Shown here: positions 1 to 7,095 of the stretch, one piece after another
Layout: each line of letters opens with the position of its first letter
Position numbering within the stretch: position 1 is the stretch's first letter
Source of the DNA: Peribacillus simplex
Lineage (GTDB): Bacteria > Bacillota > Bacilli > Bacillales > DSM-1321
DNA: 64,000 bases
Direction: 5' to 3'
NCBI RefSeq assembly: GCF_030123325.1
Contig: NZ_CP126106.1
Span: 3,748,001 to 3,812,000, forward strand
Position numbers and translations under genes: made by a program
The notes under the pieces: generated by a model
Databases searched by the model: none
What the model was told of the DNA's origin: nothing
The model's input: the letters and a program-made list of their open reading frames with translations, nothing else

Positions 1-219
1 CATATCATGCGAAGATGCAAATTCACCCTTGGATACTTGTCCGAAAAATTGCGATAAATAATAGAACAAGTCTTCCTTTTGGGTAAAGCTCAAACTATTC
101 ACCAATATTGCCCCAAAAATGACACCCATCAAAAAAAGCACAGTGATAAAGACATATAATGAGGAATGTTCGTTAATATGTTTCATTACGGCATTTTGTA
201 CGACAGATTTTTTTTTCAT
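1..219 (-). CDS. spoIIM: Stage II sporulation protein M, N-terminal part (runs off the window)
   Basis: Only the first 73 codons are present; the gene continues beyond base 1. The protein begins MKKKSVVQNAVMKHINEHS and then has one hydrophobic segment (about residues 20-41) followed by a short amphipathic stretch, as in SpoIIM. The ATG at 219 is preceded by GGGAGGATGAAAG, a good ribosome binding site. SpoIIM is an integral membrane protein of the SpoIID-SpoIIM-SpoIIP complex that remodels septal peptidoglycan during engulfment of the forespore. Position beside yqxK and nudF matches B. subtilis. A SigE-type promoter lies about 30-60 bases upstream. Confidence 0.85.
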   Translation of the reverse strand, partial: MKKKSVVQNAVMKHINEHSSLYVFITVLFLMGVIFGAILVNSLSFTQKEDLFYYLSQFFGQVSKGEFASSHDM

Positions 220-247
220 CTTTCATCCTCCCAACTCCGCTTACTAG

Positions 248-276
248 AATCTATGTTTTCACTCTCTCATTTATGC
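248..276 (-). promoter_or_regulatory. Candidate SigE promoter of spoIIM
   Basis: On the minus strand a -35-like GCATAAA (270-276) and a -10-like CATAGATT (248-255) are separated by exactly 14 bases, close to the SigE consensus (KMATATT, N14-15, CATACANT). SigE is the mother-cell factor expected to drive spoIIM. Assignment is by eye. Confidence 0.5.
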
Positions 277-332
277 TAAGAAAACTTTCCCCATCAGCCG
301 AACGGCTTTAACCTAATTTGTGTTATAATTTT

Positions 333-352
333 CCATATCGATGATATGGAGG
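333..352 (+). promoter_or_regulatory. Hairpin overlapping the Shine-Dalgarno of the GNAT gene
   Basis: CCATATC-GAT-GATATGG (333-349) is a perfect 7-bp inverted repeat. Its 3' arm overlaps the start of the ribosome binding site GGAGG (348-352) of the gene starting at 359. A TATAAT -10 lies at 324-329, but I see no convincing -35. Folding of the leader could mask the ribosome site; this is inference. Confidence 0.35.
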
Positions 353-358
353 CAGGAT

Positions 359-922
359 ATGAAAGCTATATTAATGGATTTTCCCGAAAAAATTGAAACC
401 CCACGATTATATCTAAGACCTTGTCAGCCTGGCGACGGCCTGGACCTTTACGAAGCCATTGTCCATTCTAAACCTGAATTGAAACAGTGGCTGCCGTTTG
501 CACATCAAGATATTTCGTTGGAAACTTCTGAACAGAACGTCCTTAAGTCCTTTGCGGACTTTATTTAAAAAGAGGATATCAGACTCCATATTTATAGGAA
601 AGAAGACGATCAATTCATCGGCTCCACGGGTCTGCACCGAATTAACTGGGATATCCCTAAATTCGAAATTGGCTATTGGATTGATACGAGATACAGTAAA
701 CTAGGCTACATAACCGAGGCGGTGGAAAAGTTAACTAAATTTGCCTTTTACCATTATGGCGCAAAACGAGTCGAAATCCGCTGTGACCCTAATAATATTG
801 CCAGCAAACAGATTCCCGAGAGGCTGGGATATACTCTTGAAGGTATTTTGCGTAATGACTGCCTTAGTGCAGACGGCAAGGAAGTGCGGGACACTTCCAT
901 TTATGCAAAAACAACAAACTAA
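359..922 (+). pseudogene. RimJ/RimL-type GNAT acetyltransferase interrupted by an in-frame stop
   Basis: The reading frame from ATG 359 (ribosome site GGAGG at 348-352) encodes an N-terminal GNAT segment (ETPRLYLRPCQPGD...), meets TAA at 566-568, and continues in the same frame to 922 with the rest of the fold (KFEIGYWIDTRYSKLGYITEAV, then IPERLGYTLEGILRND). Together they give about 187 codons, the normal length of a RimL/YdaF-like protein N-acetyltransferase, which transfers acetyl from acetyl-CoA to an amino group. There is no frameshift, only one nonsense codon. The core acetyl-CoA-binding region lies after the stop, so the first 69 residues alone should be inactive unless the stop is read through or translation restarts. 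A sequencing error is also possible. Confidence 0.8.
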
Positions 923-959
923 AAAAGTCCTGACAGATCTCATCTGTCAGGACTTTTTT
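921..959. terminator. Bidirectional intrinsic terminator
   Basis: AAAAAAGTCCTGACAGAT-CTC-ATCTGTCAGGACTTTTTT is a perfect hairpin with a T run on either strand. It sits between the convergent GNAT pseudogene and the EndoQ-like gene. Confidence 0.92.
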
Positions 960-2140
960 CAGGTTAATTCCTTTTTGACCTTTCCGTACTTTCCTCCGCC
1001 CCCCACTTCAAAAGAAAGCGTCCCTTTTCTGGCAGAATCGATGTAGCACGCCAATTTTTCAGGAACGATTTCCTTAAGCTGTTCAAGCGTAACTTCATGA
1101 AGGATATTCATCTCAGTTCCAAATGCCGCCAGCAGTTTTTCCATGGATTTAGGTCCGAGTCCTGGGATGAAATCGAGTGGCACTTGATGGATATACGGCG
1201 GCCTTTCCCTTCCGTTTCTCCCGTCCAACTCGGAAATGGAGAGTTCTTCGATCCTGGACGATACCCCTTTAATAATGGATTTATTACCACACTCGGGACA
1301 TTGTTCATCATCCCTCAATACCTGGTGTAAACACCCTGAACATACGGTTTGATGATACTTTCCCAATAAGGGGTTCAATCCATAATTAACGGTCACCCTA
1401 CGATTCCCTTTTTCTTTAAGGGCTTTTGCCAGCTCATAGAAACTTGGTTCTTCAAGCAGAACTTTTTGATATTCACGGGCGATTTTCCCAAGCGAATGGG
1501 CATCGGAATTTGTCACGAATACATAGGAGTCCAACTCCTCGATATCCTTGACCATTTCTGTATCTGAACTTAAACCAAGTTCGATCGCATCAATTAGCTT
1601 CGGATCGAATACTTCTGTCAGACTGGATCGCACCCCTTTCCCATATAAGCTTTTAAATGGGGTAAAAACATGTGCCGGGATAAACAGGCCGCCCAGTGAC
1701 TTCACGATCTTTTGCAGCGTTCTTCCATCACAATAAATCCTTTGGGAGCTCAAGGTGATATTTTTAACATGTCCGCTCATCCATGAGGAGAATTCCTTCA
1801 TCGCTTTTAAAGTGGGAAAATAGGCGAGGACATGGATCGGTCCATTACAATTCTGATCATATATTTCAATCTCCGTGCCTGGAATGATGGTTGTATTCTT
1901 GTATTGAAGTCCGCCTTCAATCTTTTCCGTGATTTCGCCATCAAGAATCCCCGCTTCGATCTCTTCGATTATTTCAGGAGAATGGCAATCGATTATCCCG
2001 ATTAGATCAAGGCCCTTCCTTTCACTTGCCACTTGCAGCACTTTGCTGAAGGTTAACGTTTTAGCACCTGTTATTTTCACTGCCCTTCCGCTTCTCGTTC
2101 TGCCTATATGGATATGCAGGTCAGCATAAAATTCCTTCAT
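959..2140 (-). CDS. PHP-domain DNA repair nuclease, endonuclease Q family (YqxK-like)
   Basis: A 393-residue protein with a polymerase/histidinol-phosphatase (PHP) metal centre: DLHIH at 7-11, DCHS at 51-54, PAHVF about 155, NSDAH at 211-215. A zinc ribbon of the form CxxC...CxxC follows at 267-284, and a helix-hairpin-helix (IPGLGPKS, about 325-332) is near the C-terminus. This order is typical of EndoQ-family proteins, which nick DNA 5' of deaminated bases and abasic sites; that activity is family knowledge, not shown here. The stop codon abuts the terminator at 921-959. It lies one base downstream of nudF, so the two are probably cotranscribed. Confidence 0.8.
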   Translation of the reverse strand: MKEFYADLHIHIGRTRSGRAVKITGAKTLTFSKVLQVASERKGLDLIGIIDCHSPEIIEEIEAGILDGEITEKIEGGLQYKNTTIIPGTEIEIYDQNCNGPIHVLAYFPTLKAMKEFSSWMSGHVKNITLSSQRIYCDGRTLQKIVKSLGGLFIPAHVFTPFKSLYGKGVRSSLTEVFDPKLIDAIELGLSSDTEMVKDIEELDSYVFVTNSDAHSLGKIAREYQKVLLEEPSFYELAKALKEKGNRRVTVNYGLNPLLGKYHQTVCSGCLHQVLRDDEQCPECGNKSIIKGVSSRIEELSISELDGRNGRERPPYIHQVPLDFIPGLGPKSMEKLLAAFGTEMNILHEVTLEQLKEIVPEKLACYIDSARKGTLSFEVGGGGKYGKVKKELT

Positions 2141-2692
2141 TTATGATGTCATCGCCTTTTTCAACTGCAAATACTGAACTGCATATGCCGTTTTGGCATC
2201 CTGGATTTTCCCTTCATCCATATAAGTTTGAGCTTCCTCCAATGTGAGTTCAAGCATCTCGACAAATTCATCTTCATCCAGTGGGGCCGCATTTTCTTTC
2301 TTTTTCAAATTGTGGGCCACATACAGGTGGACCAATTCATCGGCGAAACCTGGGGATGTATAGAAGGATATGATGTGCTCCATTTTTTCACATTCATAAC
2401 CTGTCTCCTCTTCCAGCTCCCGTTTAGCCGACAGAACCGGCTCCTCGCCTACTTCCAGCTTTCCTGCAGGAATTTCCACCAAGCTCCTCTCCAGCGCTTT
2501 ACGGTACTGCTCAACCATGATGATTTTATTGTCTGCCGTGAGAGCTATGATGGCAACCGCCCCCGGATGTTTGATTATTTCACGTTTTCCCGTTTTCCCA
2601 TCTGGAAGCTCTACATCATCCACTTGCAGGCTGATTACCTTTCCCGTGAAGATTTTTTTCGAATACAGCGTTTTTTCTTCAAATTTTTTCAT
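2141..2692 (-). CDS. nudF: ADP-ribose pyrophosphatase (Nudix hydrolase)
   Basis: The Nudix box is complete (G-x5-E-x7-REL-x-EE-x-GY, in ...EEPVLSAKRELEEETGY). NudF cleaves ADP-ribose to AMP and ribose 5-phosphate. I place the start at ATG 2692, eight bases after GAGGAG; an upstream in-frame GTG at 2701 overlaps that ribosome site and is unlikely. The product is 183 residues, normal for the family. The gene sits directly upstream of the EndoQ-like gene and divergently from mciZ, the same arrangement as in B. subtilis. Confidence 0.9.
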   Translation of the reverse strand: MKKFEEKTLYSKKIFTGKVISLQVDDVELPDGKTGKREIIKHPGAVAIIALTADNKIIMVEQYRKALERSLVEIPAGKLEVGEEPVLSAKRELEEETGYECEKMEHIISFYTSPGFADELVHLYVAHNLKKKENAAPLDEDEFVEMLELTLEEAQTYMDEGKIQDAKTAYAVQYLQLKKAMTS

Positions 2693-2709
2693 CCTGACCA
2701 CTCCTCTGT

Positions 2710-2738
2710 TCTAATTGCAGCATGATTCCTCATACATT
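2710..2738 (+). promoter_or_regulatory. Candidate SigE promoter of mciZ
   Basis: CATACATT at 2731-2738 matches the SigE -10 consensus; TCTAATT at 2710-2716, 14 bases upstream, matches five of seven -35 positions. Mother-cell SigE control is what is known for B. subtilis mciZ. Confidence 0.5.
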
Positions 2739-2767
2739 TTACCATAATAGAGATGGAGGGCGATTTA

Positions 2768-2929
2768 ATGAAAGTTTACGTATTGGAAAAAAGCGTTACT
2801 TTATCCGGAAAGAGTTGGGAAATCCTTCAAAAACTAAAACAATTACAAAATCAATATGTCTATATCAATGATTGGATTGCCGACATACACGATCAAGTGC
2901 CGCCCACTCCTTTAAAACGGATCAAGTGA
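2768..2929 (+). CDS. mciZ: MciZ, mother-cell inhibitor of FtsZ ring formation
   Basis: A 53-residue protein with a GGAGGG ribosome site seven bases before ATG 2768. It starts MKVYVLEKSVTLSGKSWEI and ends its conserved part with YVYINDWIAD. This matches B. subtilis MciZ (40 residues, MKVHRMPKGVVLVGKAWEI...), including the GK-WEI-KLK core and the DWI motif. MciZ is made in the mother cell during sporulation and caps FtsZ filaments, preventing further division. The protein here carries about 13 extra C-terminal residues (HDQVPPTPLKRIK). Position between nudF and yqkF is as in B. subtilis. Easily missed because of its size. Confidence 0.85.
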   Translation: MKVYVLEKSVTLSGKSWEILQKLKQLQNQYVYINDWIADIHDQVPPTPLKRIK

Positions 2930-2985
2930 ATTCTTTGAGTGAAATGGATTTCTCCTTTACAATGAATGTAAAGGGAGTGGATAAC

Positions 2986-3894
2986 ATGAAAAAACGTAGA
3001 CTAGGAAATTCTGACTTGCTAGTTTCTGAAATCGGGCTCGGCTGCATGTCATTGGGGACTGTTGAAAATCAAGCATCCGAAATCATACAGGCCGCTTTAG
3101 ATGAAGGAATCAACTATTTTGATACTGCTGACTTATATGATTTCGGAATGAATGAAGAAATCGTCGGAAAGAATTTAAAATCGGTCCGAGATAAGGTATA
3201 CATAGCCACCAAGGTCGGAAACCGCTGGAATGAAAATAAAGATTCCTGGAGCTGGGATCCGTCTGGCGCTTATATTAAAACGGCAGTAAAAGATAGCTTA
3301 AAGCGATTGGGTACTGATTATATTGATCTTTATCAATTACATGGCGGCACCATTTCAGACAATATCGGGGAAACGGTAGAAGCATTTGAAGATTTGAAAA
3401 AAGAAGGCTATATCCGACATTATGGAATTTCCTCGATTCGTCCGAATGTAATCAAGGAATTCACTGAAAAGTCTGAGCTTGATTCCGTGATGATGCAGTT
3501 TAATCTACTCGACCGCCGCCCAGAAGAGTGGCTGTCCCTTTTGGCCAATAAACAGATCAGCATTATCGCCCGTGGCCCCCTTGCCAAAGGGCTGCTCAGC
3601 GAAAAAATGCTTGAAAAGGCAAATGAGGATGGATACCTTGACTATAGCTATCACGAACTTAAAGATTTGCTTCCGCAAATAAAGGACAAACTTTCTGATA
3701 GGAAGTTGAATGAAACGGCACTTCAATATGTATTGTCACATCAAAGCGTCGCTACCGTTGTACCAGGAGCAAGCTCAGTACAGCAACTCCGCGAGAACTG
3801 CCAGGCCGCTAACAGCCCTTCACTGTCCAAAACCGAGCTGGATATCTTGAAGCGGTTGACTAAAGCGAACAAATATGAAAGTCACCGGGAGTAA
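2986..3894 (+). CDS. yqkF: Aldo/keto reductase (YqkF-like)
   Basis: A 302-residue NADPH-dependent oxidoreductase of the AKR fold. Visible are the N-terminal strand (MKKRRLGNSDLLVSEIGLG), the catalytic Asp/Tyr in FDTADLYDFGMNE, the Lys in YIATKVG, and the His in LYQLHGG. A longer in-frame start exists at 2872, but ATG 2986 has AAGGGAGTGG seven bases upstream and begins at the normal family position; the longer form would overlap mciZ. Substrate unknown. A hairpin terminator follows at 3944-3988. Confidence 0.85.
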   Translation: MKKRRLGNSDLLVSEIGLGCMSLGTVENQASEIIQAALDEGINYFDTADLYDFGMNEEIVGKNLKSVRDKVYIATKVGNRWNENKDSWSWDPSGAYIKTAVKDSLKRLGTDYIDLYQLHGGTISDNIGETVEAFEDLKKEGYIRHYGISSIRPNVIKEFTEKSELDSVMMQFNLLDRRPEEWLSLLANKQISIIARGPLAKGLLSEKMLEKANEDGYLDYSYHELKDLLPQIKDKLSDRKLNETALQYVLSHQSVATVVPGASSVQQLRENCQAANSPSLSKTELDILKRLTKANKYESHRE

Positions 3895-3943
3895 AAAAAT
3901 AGAACTAAACTAAATGTTTCAAAGGACTGTCAGGACAACCTTT

Positions 3944-3988
3944 AGGCTGCACTATCTCCGTTTAACCAACGTGATAGGCAGCCTTTTT
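3944..3988 (+). terminator. Intrinsic terminator after yqkF
   Basis: AGGCTGC (3944-3950) pairs with GCAGCCT (3978-3984), extended inside by TATC/GATA, and is followed by TTTT. The loop is long, so confidence is moderate. Confidence 0.55.
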
Positions 3989-4088
3989 CCGTTCCTTCAT
4001 TTTTTTTACTGCTTCTATACCACTTTCAAGTTTCCCTCAGTCTAATCCCTTTCCAACCAATTTAATTACCAAAGTTTTTACTTTCCCA

Positions 4089-4137
4089 TTGGACATTTCA
4101 AATTTAATATTGTACAATTTAATTGTGCACAATTTAA
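4089..4137 (+). promoter_or_regulatory. ohr promoter with OhrR-type operator
   Basis: TTGGAC (4089-4094) and TACAAT (4113-4118) with an 18-base spacer form a SigA-type promoter. The -10 is the start of TACAATTTAATTGTGCACAA..., which resembles the published B. subtilis OhrR operator (TACAATT-AAATTGTA repeats). Binding of OhrR here would block the -10. Both the adjacent repressor gene and the spacing support this. Confidence 0.7.
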
Positions 4138-4163
4138 AATAAAAAGAAGTTAAGGGAGAAAAA

Positions 4164-4592
4164 ATGATGACAAAAACATTATTTACAACGTCTGTAACAG
4201 TTGATGGCGGAAGGGAAGGAACGGCAATTTCTGCTGACGGCAACTTCACGGTTGATATTGCGATGCCTGGGACACCTAGGGCAAAACAGATGCCTGAAGC
4301 ATCCAATCCGGAACAGCTTTTTGCAGCTGGATATGCTGCATGTTTTGATAGTGCTTTGCAATCAGTTGGTAAAATTGAACGCGTTTCTTTCGATTCCAAA
4401 GTCACCGCAAGCGTCAGTCTTTTGATGGGTGAGATGCATCAGTACAGCTTGGCAGTAACTTTGGCCGTGAAGGGGTCCGGGGTCGACAAGGAGACATTCG
4501 AAACCCTTGTTCATAAAGCGCATCAAATGTGTCCTTATTCAAAAGCAATCAATGGCAATGTGGACGTCGCCTTTGAAATAGATGTAGATTAA
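4164..4592 (+). CDS. ohrA: Organic hydroperoxide resistance protein (Ohr/OsmC family)
   Basis: A 142-residue thiol peroxidase with both family cysteines: one in AAGYAACFDSALQ (about residue 60) and one in HQMCPYSKAINGN (about 124). The pair reduces organic and fatty-acid hydroperoxides using lipoylated protein or dithiol donors. Two ATGs stand in tandem at 4164 and 4167; AAGGGAG upstream serves either. The gene has its own OhrR-type operator, is convergent with ohrR and shares a bidirectional terminator with it. Length and motifs are normal. Confidence 0.93.
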   Translation: MMTKTLFTTSVTVDGGREGTAISADGNFTVDIAMPGTPRAKQMPEASNPEQLFAAGYAACFDSALQSVGKIERVSFDSKVTASVSLLMGEMHQYSLAVTLAVKGSGVDKETFETLVHKAHQMCPYSKAINGNVDVAFEIDVD

Positions 4593-4599
4593 ATCCGAC

Positions 4600-4631
4600 A
4601 AAAAGACGCTTGGGATCACCAAGCGTCTTTT
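4600..4631. terminator. Bidirectional terminator between ohrA and ohrR
   Basis: AAAAAGACGCTTGG-GATCA-CCAAGCGTCTTTT: perfect stem with A/T runs on both sides, serving the convergent ohrA and ohrR genes. Confidence 0.9.
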
Positions 4632-4636
4632 CTTTG

Positions 4637-5074
4637 CTAAAATTCCTGTAATGTTTTCAATAGTTGGAGCAGCGAAGCTTTTAAATCCTCAACCACCTTC
4701 TTATCATCACCCGACATTGCCGAAATGCGATCTGGAATGAAACAGGCCTCTTCCTGTAAACCAAGTCCTTTTTCCGTCAACTTAATCATGACAGACCGTT
4801 CATCCTCAGACGAACGTTCACGGACAATCAAGCCATTCTGCTCCATTCGTTTCAACATGGGGGTAAGCGTTCCTGAGTCGAGGGCAAGGAGCTCCCCTAG
4901 TTTTTTTACCGTAAGTGTATCCTGTTCCCATAATAGGAGAAGAACAAGATATTGAGGATATGTCACTTCGAGTTTATCAAGCAGCGGTTTATATTTCTTC
5001 GTCATTTCCCTTGAACTTGCATAAAGCAGGAAACATAATTGGTCTTCCAGTACTTTTTCTATTTTTCTTTGCAT
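4637..5074 (-). CDS. ohrR: Peroxide-sensing MarR-family repressor OhrR
   Basis: A 145-residue MarR protein closely resembling B. subtilis OhrR. It keeps the sensing cysteine (Cys14, in QLCFLLYASSREMTKKYKP), the tyrosines that contact it, and the winged-helix DNA-reading segment (LALDSGTLTPMLKRMEQNG, about 64-82). OhrR represses ohrA until Cys is oxidised by organic peroxide. Unlike the one-cysteine B. subtilis protein, it has a second Cys at 111 (LQEEACFIPD). It is convergent to ohrA, as opposed to the divergent or tandem layouts seen elsewhere. Confidence 0.92.
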   Translation of the reverse strand: MQRKIEKVLEDQLCFLLYASSREMTKKYKPLLDKLEVTYPQYLVLLLLWEQDTLTVKKLGELLALDSGTLTPMLKRMEQNGLIVRERSSEDERSVMIKLTEKGLGLQEEACFIPDRISAMSGDDKKVVEDLKASLLQLLKTLQEF

Positions 5075-5100
5075 CCTATCACCAGCTAATTTAGTCCATC

Positions 5101-5118
5101 CGATATGAAAGCATATCG
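5101..5118. repeat. Short palindrome in the ohrR leader
   Basis: CGATATG-AAAG-CATATCG, perfect 7-bp arms, 27-44 bases upstream of the ohrR start. It does not resemble the OhrR operator. It could be a leader hairpin or a binding site; no function can be assigned. Confidence 0.4.
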
Positions 5119-5194
5119 AACTTATCTTTAATATAATCGTTATACTTTATAAAATAAAGGAATATCAGCAAGGAATGGTCTCCTGAACGGGAAA

Positions 5195-5229
5195 AGGGAG
5201 CCAGCCCTCTTAAACTAAAACTGCTCCCT
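5195..5229 (-). terminator. Probable terminator after yqkE
   Basis: On the minus strand AGGGAGC pairs with GCTCCCT across a 21-base loop and is followed by TTTCCC. The long loop and short T run make it a weak terminator. Confidence 0.45.
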
Positions 5230-5234
5230 GTTCT

Positions 5235-5495
5235 TCATTTATAGTTCTTCCAGTTCAGGTTGCTTTCGCCCAATAGTTCTTCGAATGATTTATTCTTCTC
5301 CCGCCGCTTTCTTTCTTCGCGTTTTTTTTCTTCTTCCGCTGCCCTTTTTTCTTGTTCAGCCTCATTAAGTTCCTTTTGCTTTTGACGAAGCTGTGACATG
5401 ATATCTTGATTGATCATATCACCAAGTTTCAATGAAGATGAATCTTTATCTTGGTTTTTGCTTTGATTTTGATTTCGCTGCTGTTTCTTTTTCAC
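5235..5495 (-). CDS. yqkE: Small charged protein YqkE
   Basis: An 86-residue hydrophilic protein, very rich in Lys, Glu, Gln and Arg. The central part (about residues 33-70) is a long predicted helix or coiled coil (NEAEQEKRAAEEEKKREERK). The C-terminus FEELLGESNLNWKNYK is the conserved tail of YqkE-like proteins. The ribosome site is GGAGG. No function is known to me; synteny with yqkD and yqkF supports the name. Confidence 0.75.
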   Translation of the reverse strand: MKKKQQRNQNQSKNQDKDSSSLKLGDMINQDIMSQLRQKQKELNEAEQEKRAAEEEKKREERKRREKNKSFEELLGESNLNWKNYK

Positions 5496-5625
5496 CCTTA
5501 AAACCTCCTGGCCATTTATGTAATTATTATATCACGACTGCCGTTTTCCTCGTCATGGTTTTCAAACAGTGTTTTCCCATTCCCCTCATGGTAAAATAAA
5601 GAAAATCAACCTAGGAGGACCTCTC

Positions 5626-6525
5626 ATGAAGAAATGGTGGTTTACACTGGCTGGAATCCTATCGTATATCATCGGAGTCGGCATTTATTTTTCCAATCGG
5701 ATCATGTATATGAAAAAGAAGGAAGATGATTTTATCCAGAATCGTGAAATCATGGCTAAACGCCTGATCACGGAGGATTTTGATAATCTGCCTAAAACGG
5801 AAATTTGGGTATCGTCACCATCCGGATATTCCTTGAAATGCTTGTTTATCGAACCGCATGATACCAATAAGTGGGTGGTCATTTCTCATGGTGTCACGGA
5901 GAACAAAGTCAATTCGATTAAGTACATGAATATTTTTCTTAAGCGGGGCTTCAATGCTATCATTTATGACCACCGCCGGCATGGGGATTCCGGTGGCAAG
6001 ACGAGCAGTTATGGACATTATGAAAAATTCGACCTGAAGGCCGTAATCGATGAATTGAAAAGACGTAAAGGTCCCGGCCTTCATATTGGCATTCATGGAG
6101 AATCCATGGGGGCTGTAACCCTGCTTTTATATGCCGGAATGCTTGAAGATGGTGCTGATTTTTACATTGCCGACTGCCCATTTTCAAATTTCGAGGATCA
6201 GATCAAACACCAGCTTAAACATGTAGTCCCACTTCCCTCTTGGACCGTGTTTCCGCTTGGGCGTACGTTCATCAAACTCCGTGATGGGTATTGGACCAAT
6301 GAAGTGTCACCCATCGATTATATGAAAAATATCCGAAACCCCGTGCTCTTCATCCATAGTGAAAATGATAGTTTCATTCCCGCTTCCATGACAGCGGAAT
6401 TATATGCAGCAAAAGAGGGCCCAAAGCAGCTGTACATTGCTAAAAAGGGGGCCCACGCTCAATCTTATAATGAAAATCCAAGAGAATATGAAGATCAAAT
6501 CGATCAGTTTCTAAAACTTGTCTGA
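5626..6525 (+). CDS. yqkD: Membrane-anchored alpha/beta hydrolase (YqkD-like)
   Basis: A 299-residue serine hydrolase. One N-terminal hydrophobic segment (about residues 4-24) probably anchors it in the membrane with the catalytic domain outside. It shows the oxyanion segment VISHGVTENK, the YDHRRHGDSGG loop, the nucleophile elbow GESMG, the acid in HSENDSFIP and the histidine in KKGAHAQS. The start at 5626 follows AGGAGG with ideal spacing; an in-frame ATG at 5569 has none. Substrate unknown; likely an esterase or peptidase-like enzyme. Confidence 0.85.
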   Translation: MKKWWFTLAGILSYIIGVGIYFSNRIMYMKKKEDDFIQNREIMAKRLITEDFDNLPKTEIWVSSPSGYSLKCLFIEPHDTNKWVVISHGVTENKVNSIKYMNIFLKRGFNAIIYDHRRHGDSGGKTSSYGHYEKFDLKAVIDELKRRKGPGLHIGIHGESMGAVTLLLYAGMLEDGADFYIADCPFSNFEDQIKHQLKHVVPLPSWTVFPLGRTFIKLRDGYWTNEVSPIDYMKNIRNPVLFIHSENDSFIPASMTAELYAAKEGPKQLYIAKKGAHAQSYNENPREYEDQIDQFLKLV

Positions 6526-6533
6526 TAAGAAAG

Positions 6534-6557
6534 AGAGGGAATCCAAGATTCCCTCTT
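6534..6557. terminator. Bidirectional terminator between yqkD and yqkB
   Basis: AGAGGGAATC-CAA-GATTCCCTCTTT, a perfect hairpin between convergent genes with an A-rich 5' side and a T run. Confidence 0.85.
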
Positions 6558-6561
6558 TGCT

Positions 6562-6888
6562 TCATTGGATTTTATTAAAAAAGCTCATCCTCGGATTTAA
6601 GATTTGATTCGGACTTTTTAATTGAAAGCTGTTCGCTTCCGGAATAAAGTCTATTTTCATGACCTCATCAAGAAAAATCATTTTTGATTTCTCCACATAT
6701 AGAGGAATCCCGTTTGTTTCCACTTTTTCGGTACCTTCTTCAGGTTCGTTGACCCACCATAGCGCGGTCACACCACTTACCACGCAGCCACAGCCATCAG
6801 TATCATATTTCAACTGTAAATATCCTTCTTGTCCCTCTACCTTATCGACCATTTTCCCAGCCGCTGTTTCCGTCCATTCAATATACAT
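6562..6888 (-). CDS. yqkB: HesB/IscA-type iron-sulfur cluster domain protein (YqkB)
   Basis: A 108-residue protein beginning MYIEWTETAAGKMVDKVEG, with DTDGCGCVVSGVTALW in the middle; this is the HesB/YadR/YfhF-like fold of iron-sulfur biogenesis proteins, although the classical CGC pair near the C-terminus is not present and the two Cys here (GCGC) are internal. The start at 6888 follows GGGAGG; the upstream in-frame ATG at 6924 lacks a ribosome site. Role inferred from family only. Confidence 0.75.
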   Translation of the reverse strand: MYIEWTETAAGKMVDKVEGQEGYLQLKYDTDGCGCVVSGVTALWWVNEPEEGTEKVETNGIPLYVEKSKMIFLDEVMKIDFIPEANSFQLKSPNQILNPRMSFFNKIQ

Positions 6889-7061
6889 GATTGCACGCCT
6901 CCCGATGTCTTTCCTTTCCCCCATTATAAACGATAAAAACGCTCCTGTTAAAAAAACTGCCTGCTTCCTTTTGCAAGATCAGCCACACGAACCGTGCTAA
7001 CAATTGCCGACTCTCTTTTACGCCCCTGTGATCCTTTTCATCACGATGCCGTTTCGAAAAT

Positions 7062-7089
7062 GAAAGGCTGTCCCTTGGCACAGCCTTTC
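7062..7089 (-). terminator. Probable terminator after the YolD-like gene
   Basis: GAAAGGCTGT (7062-7071) pairs perfectly with ACAGCCTTTC (7080-7089). On the minus strand it is followed by ATTTTCG, a short T tract. Confidence 0.6.
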
Positions 7090-7095
7090 CGCTCA

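Noticed and set aside
2228..2725. 165-codon plus-strand reading frame
   Set aside because: Lies wholly opposite nudF, whose Nudix motif and ribosome site are clear; the composition (Phe- and Ile-rich) is that of an antisense shadow.
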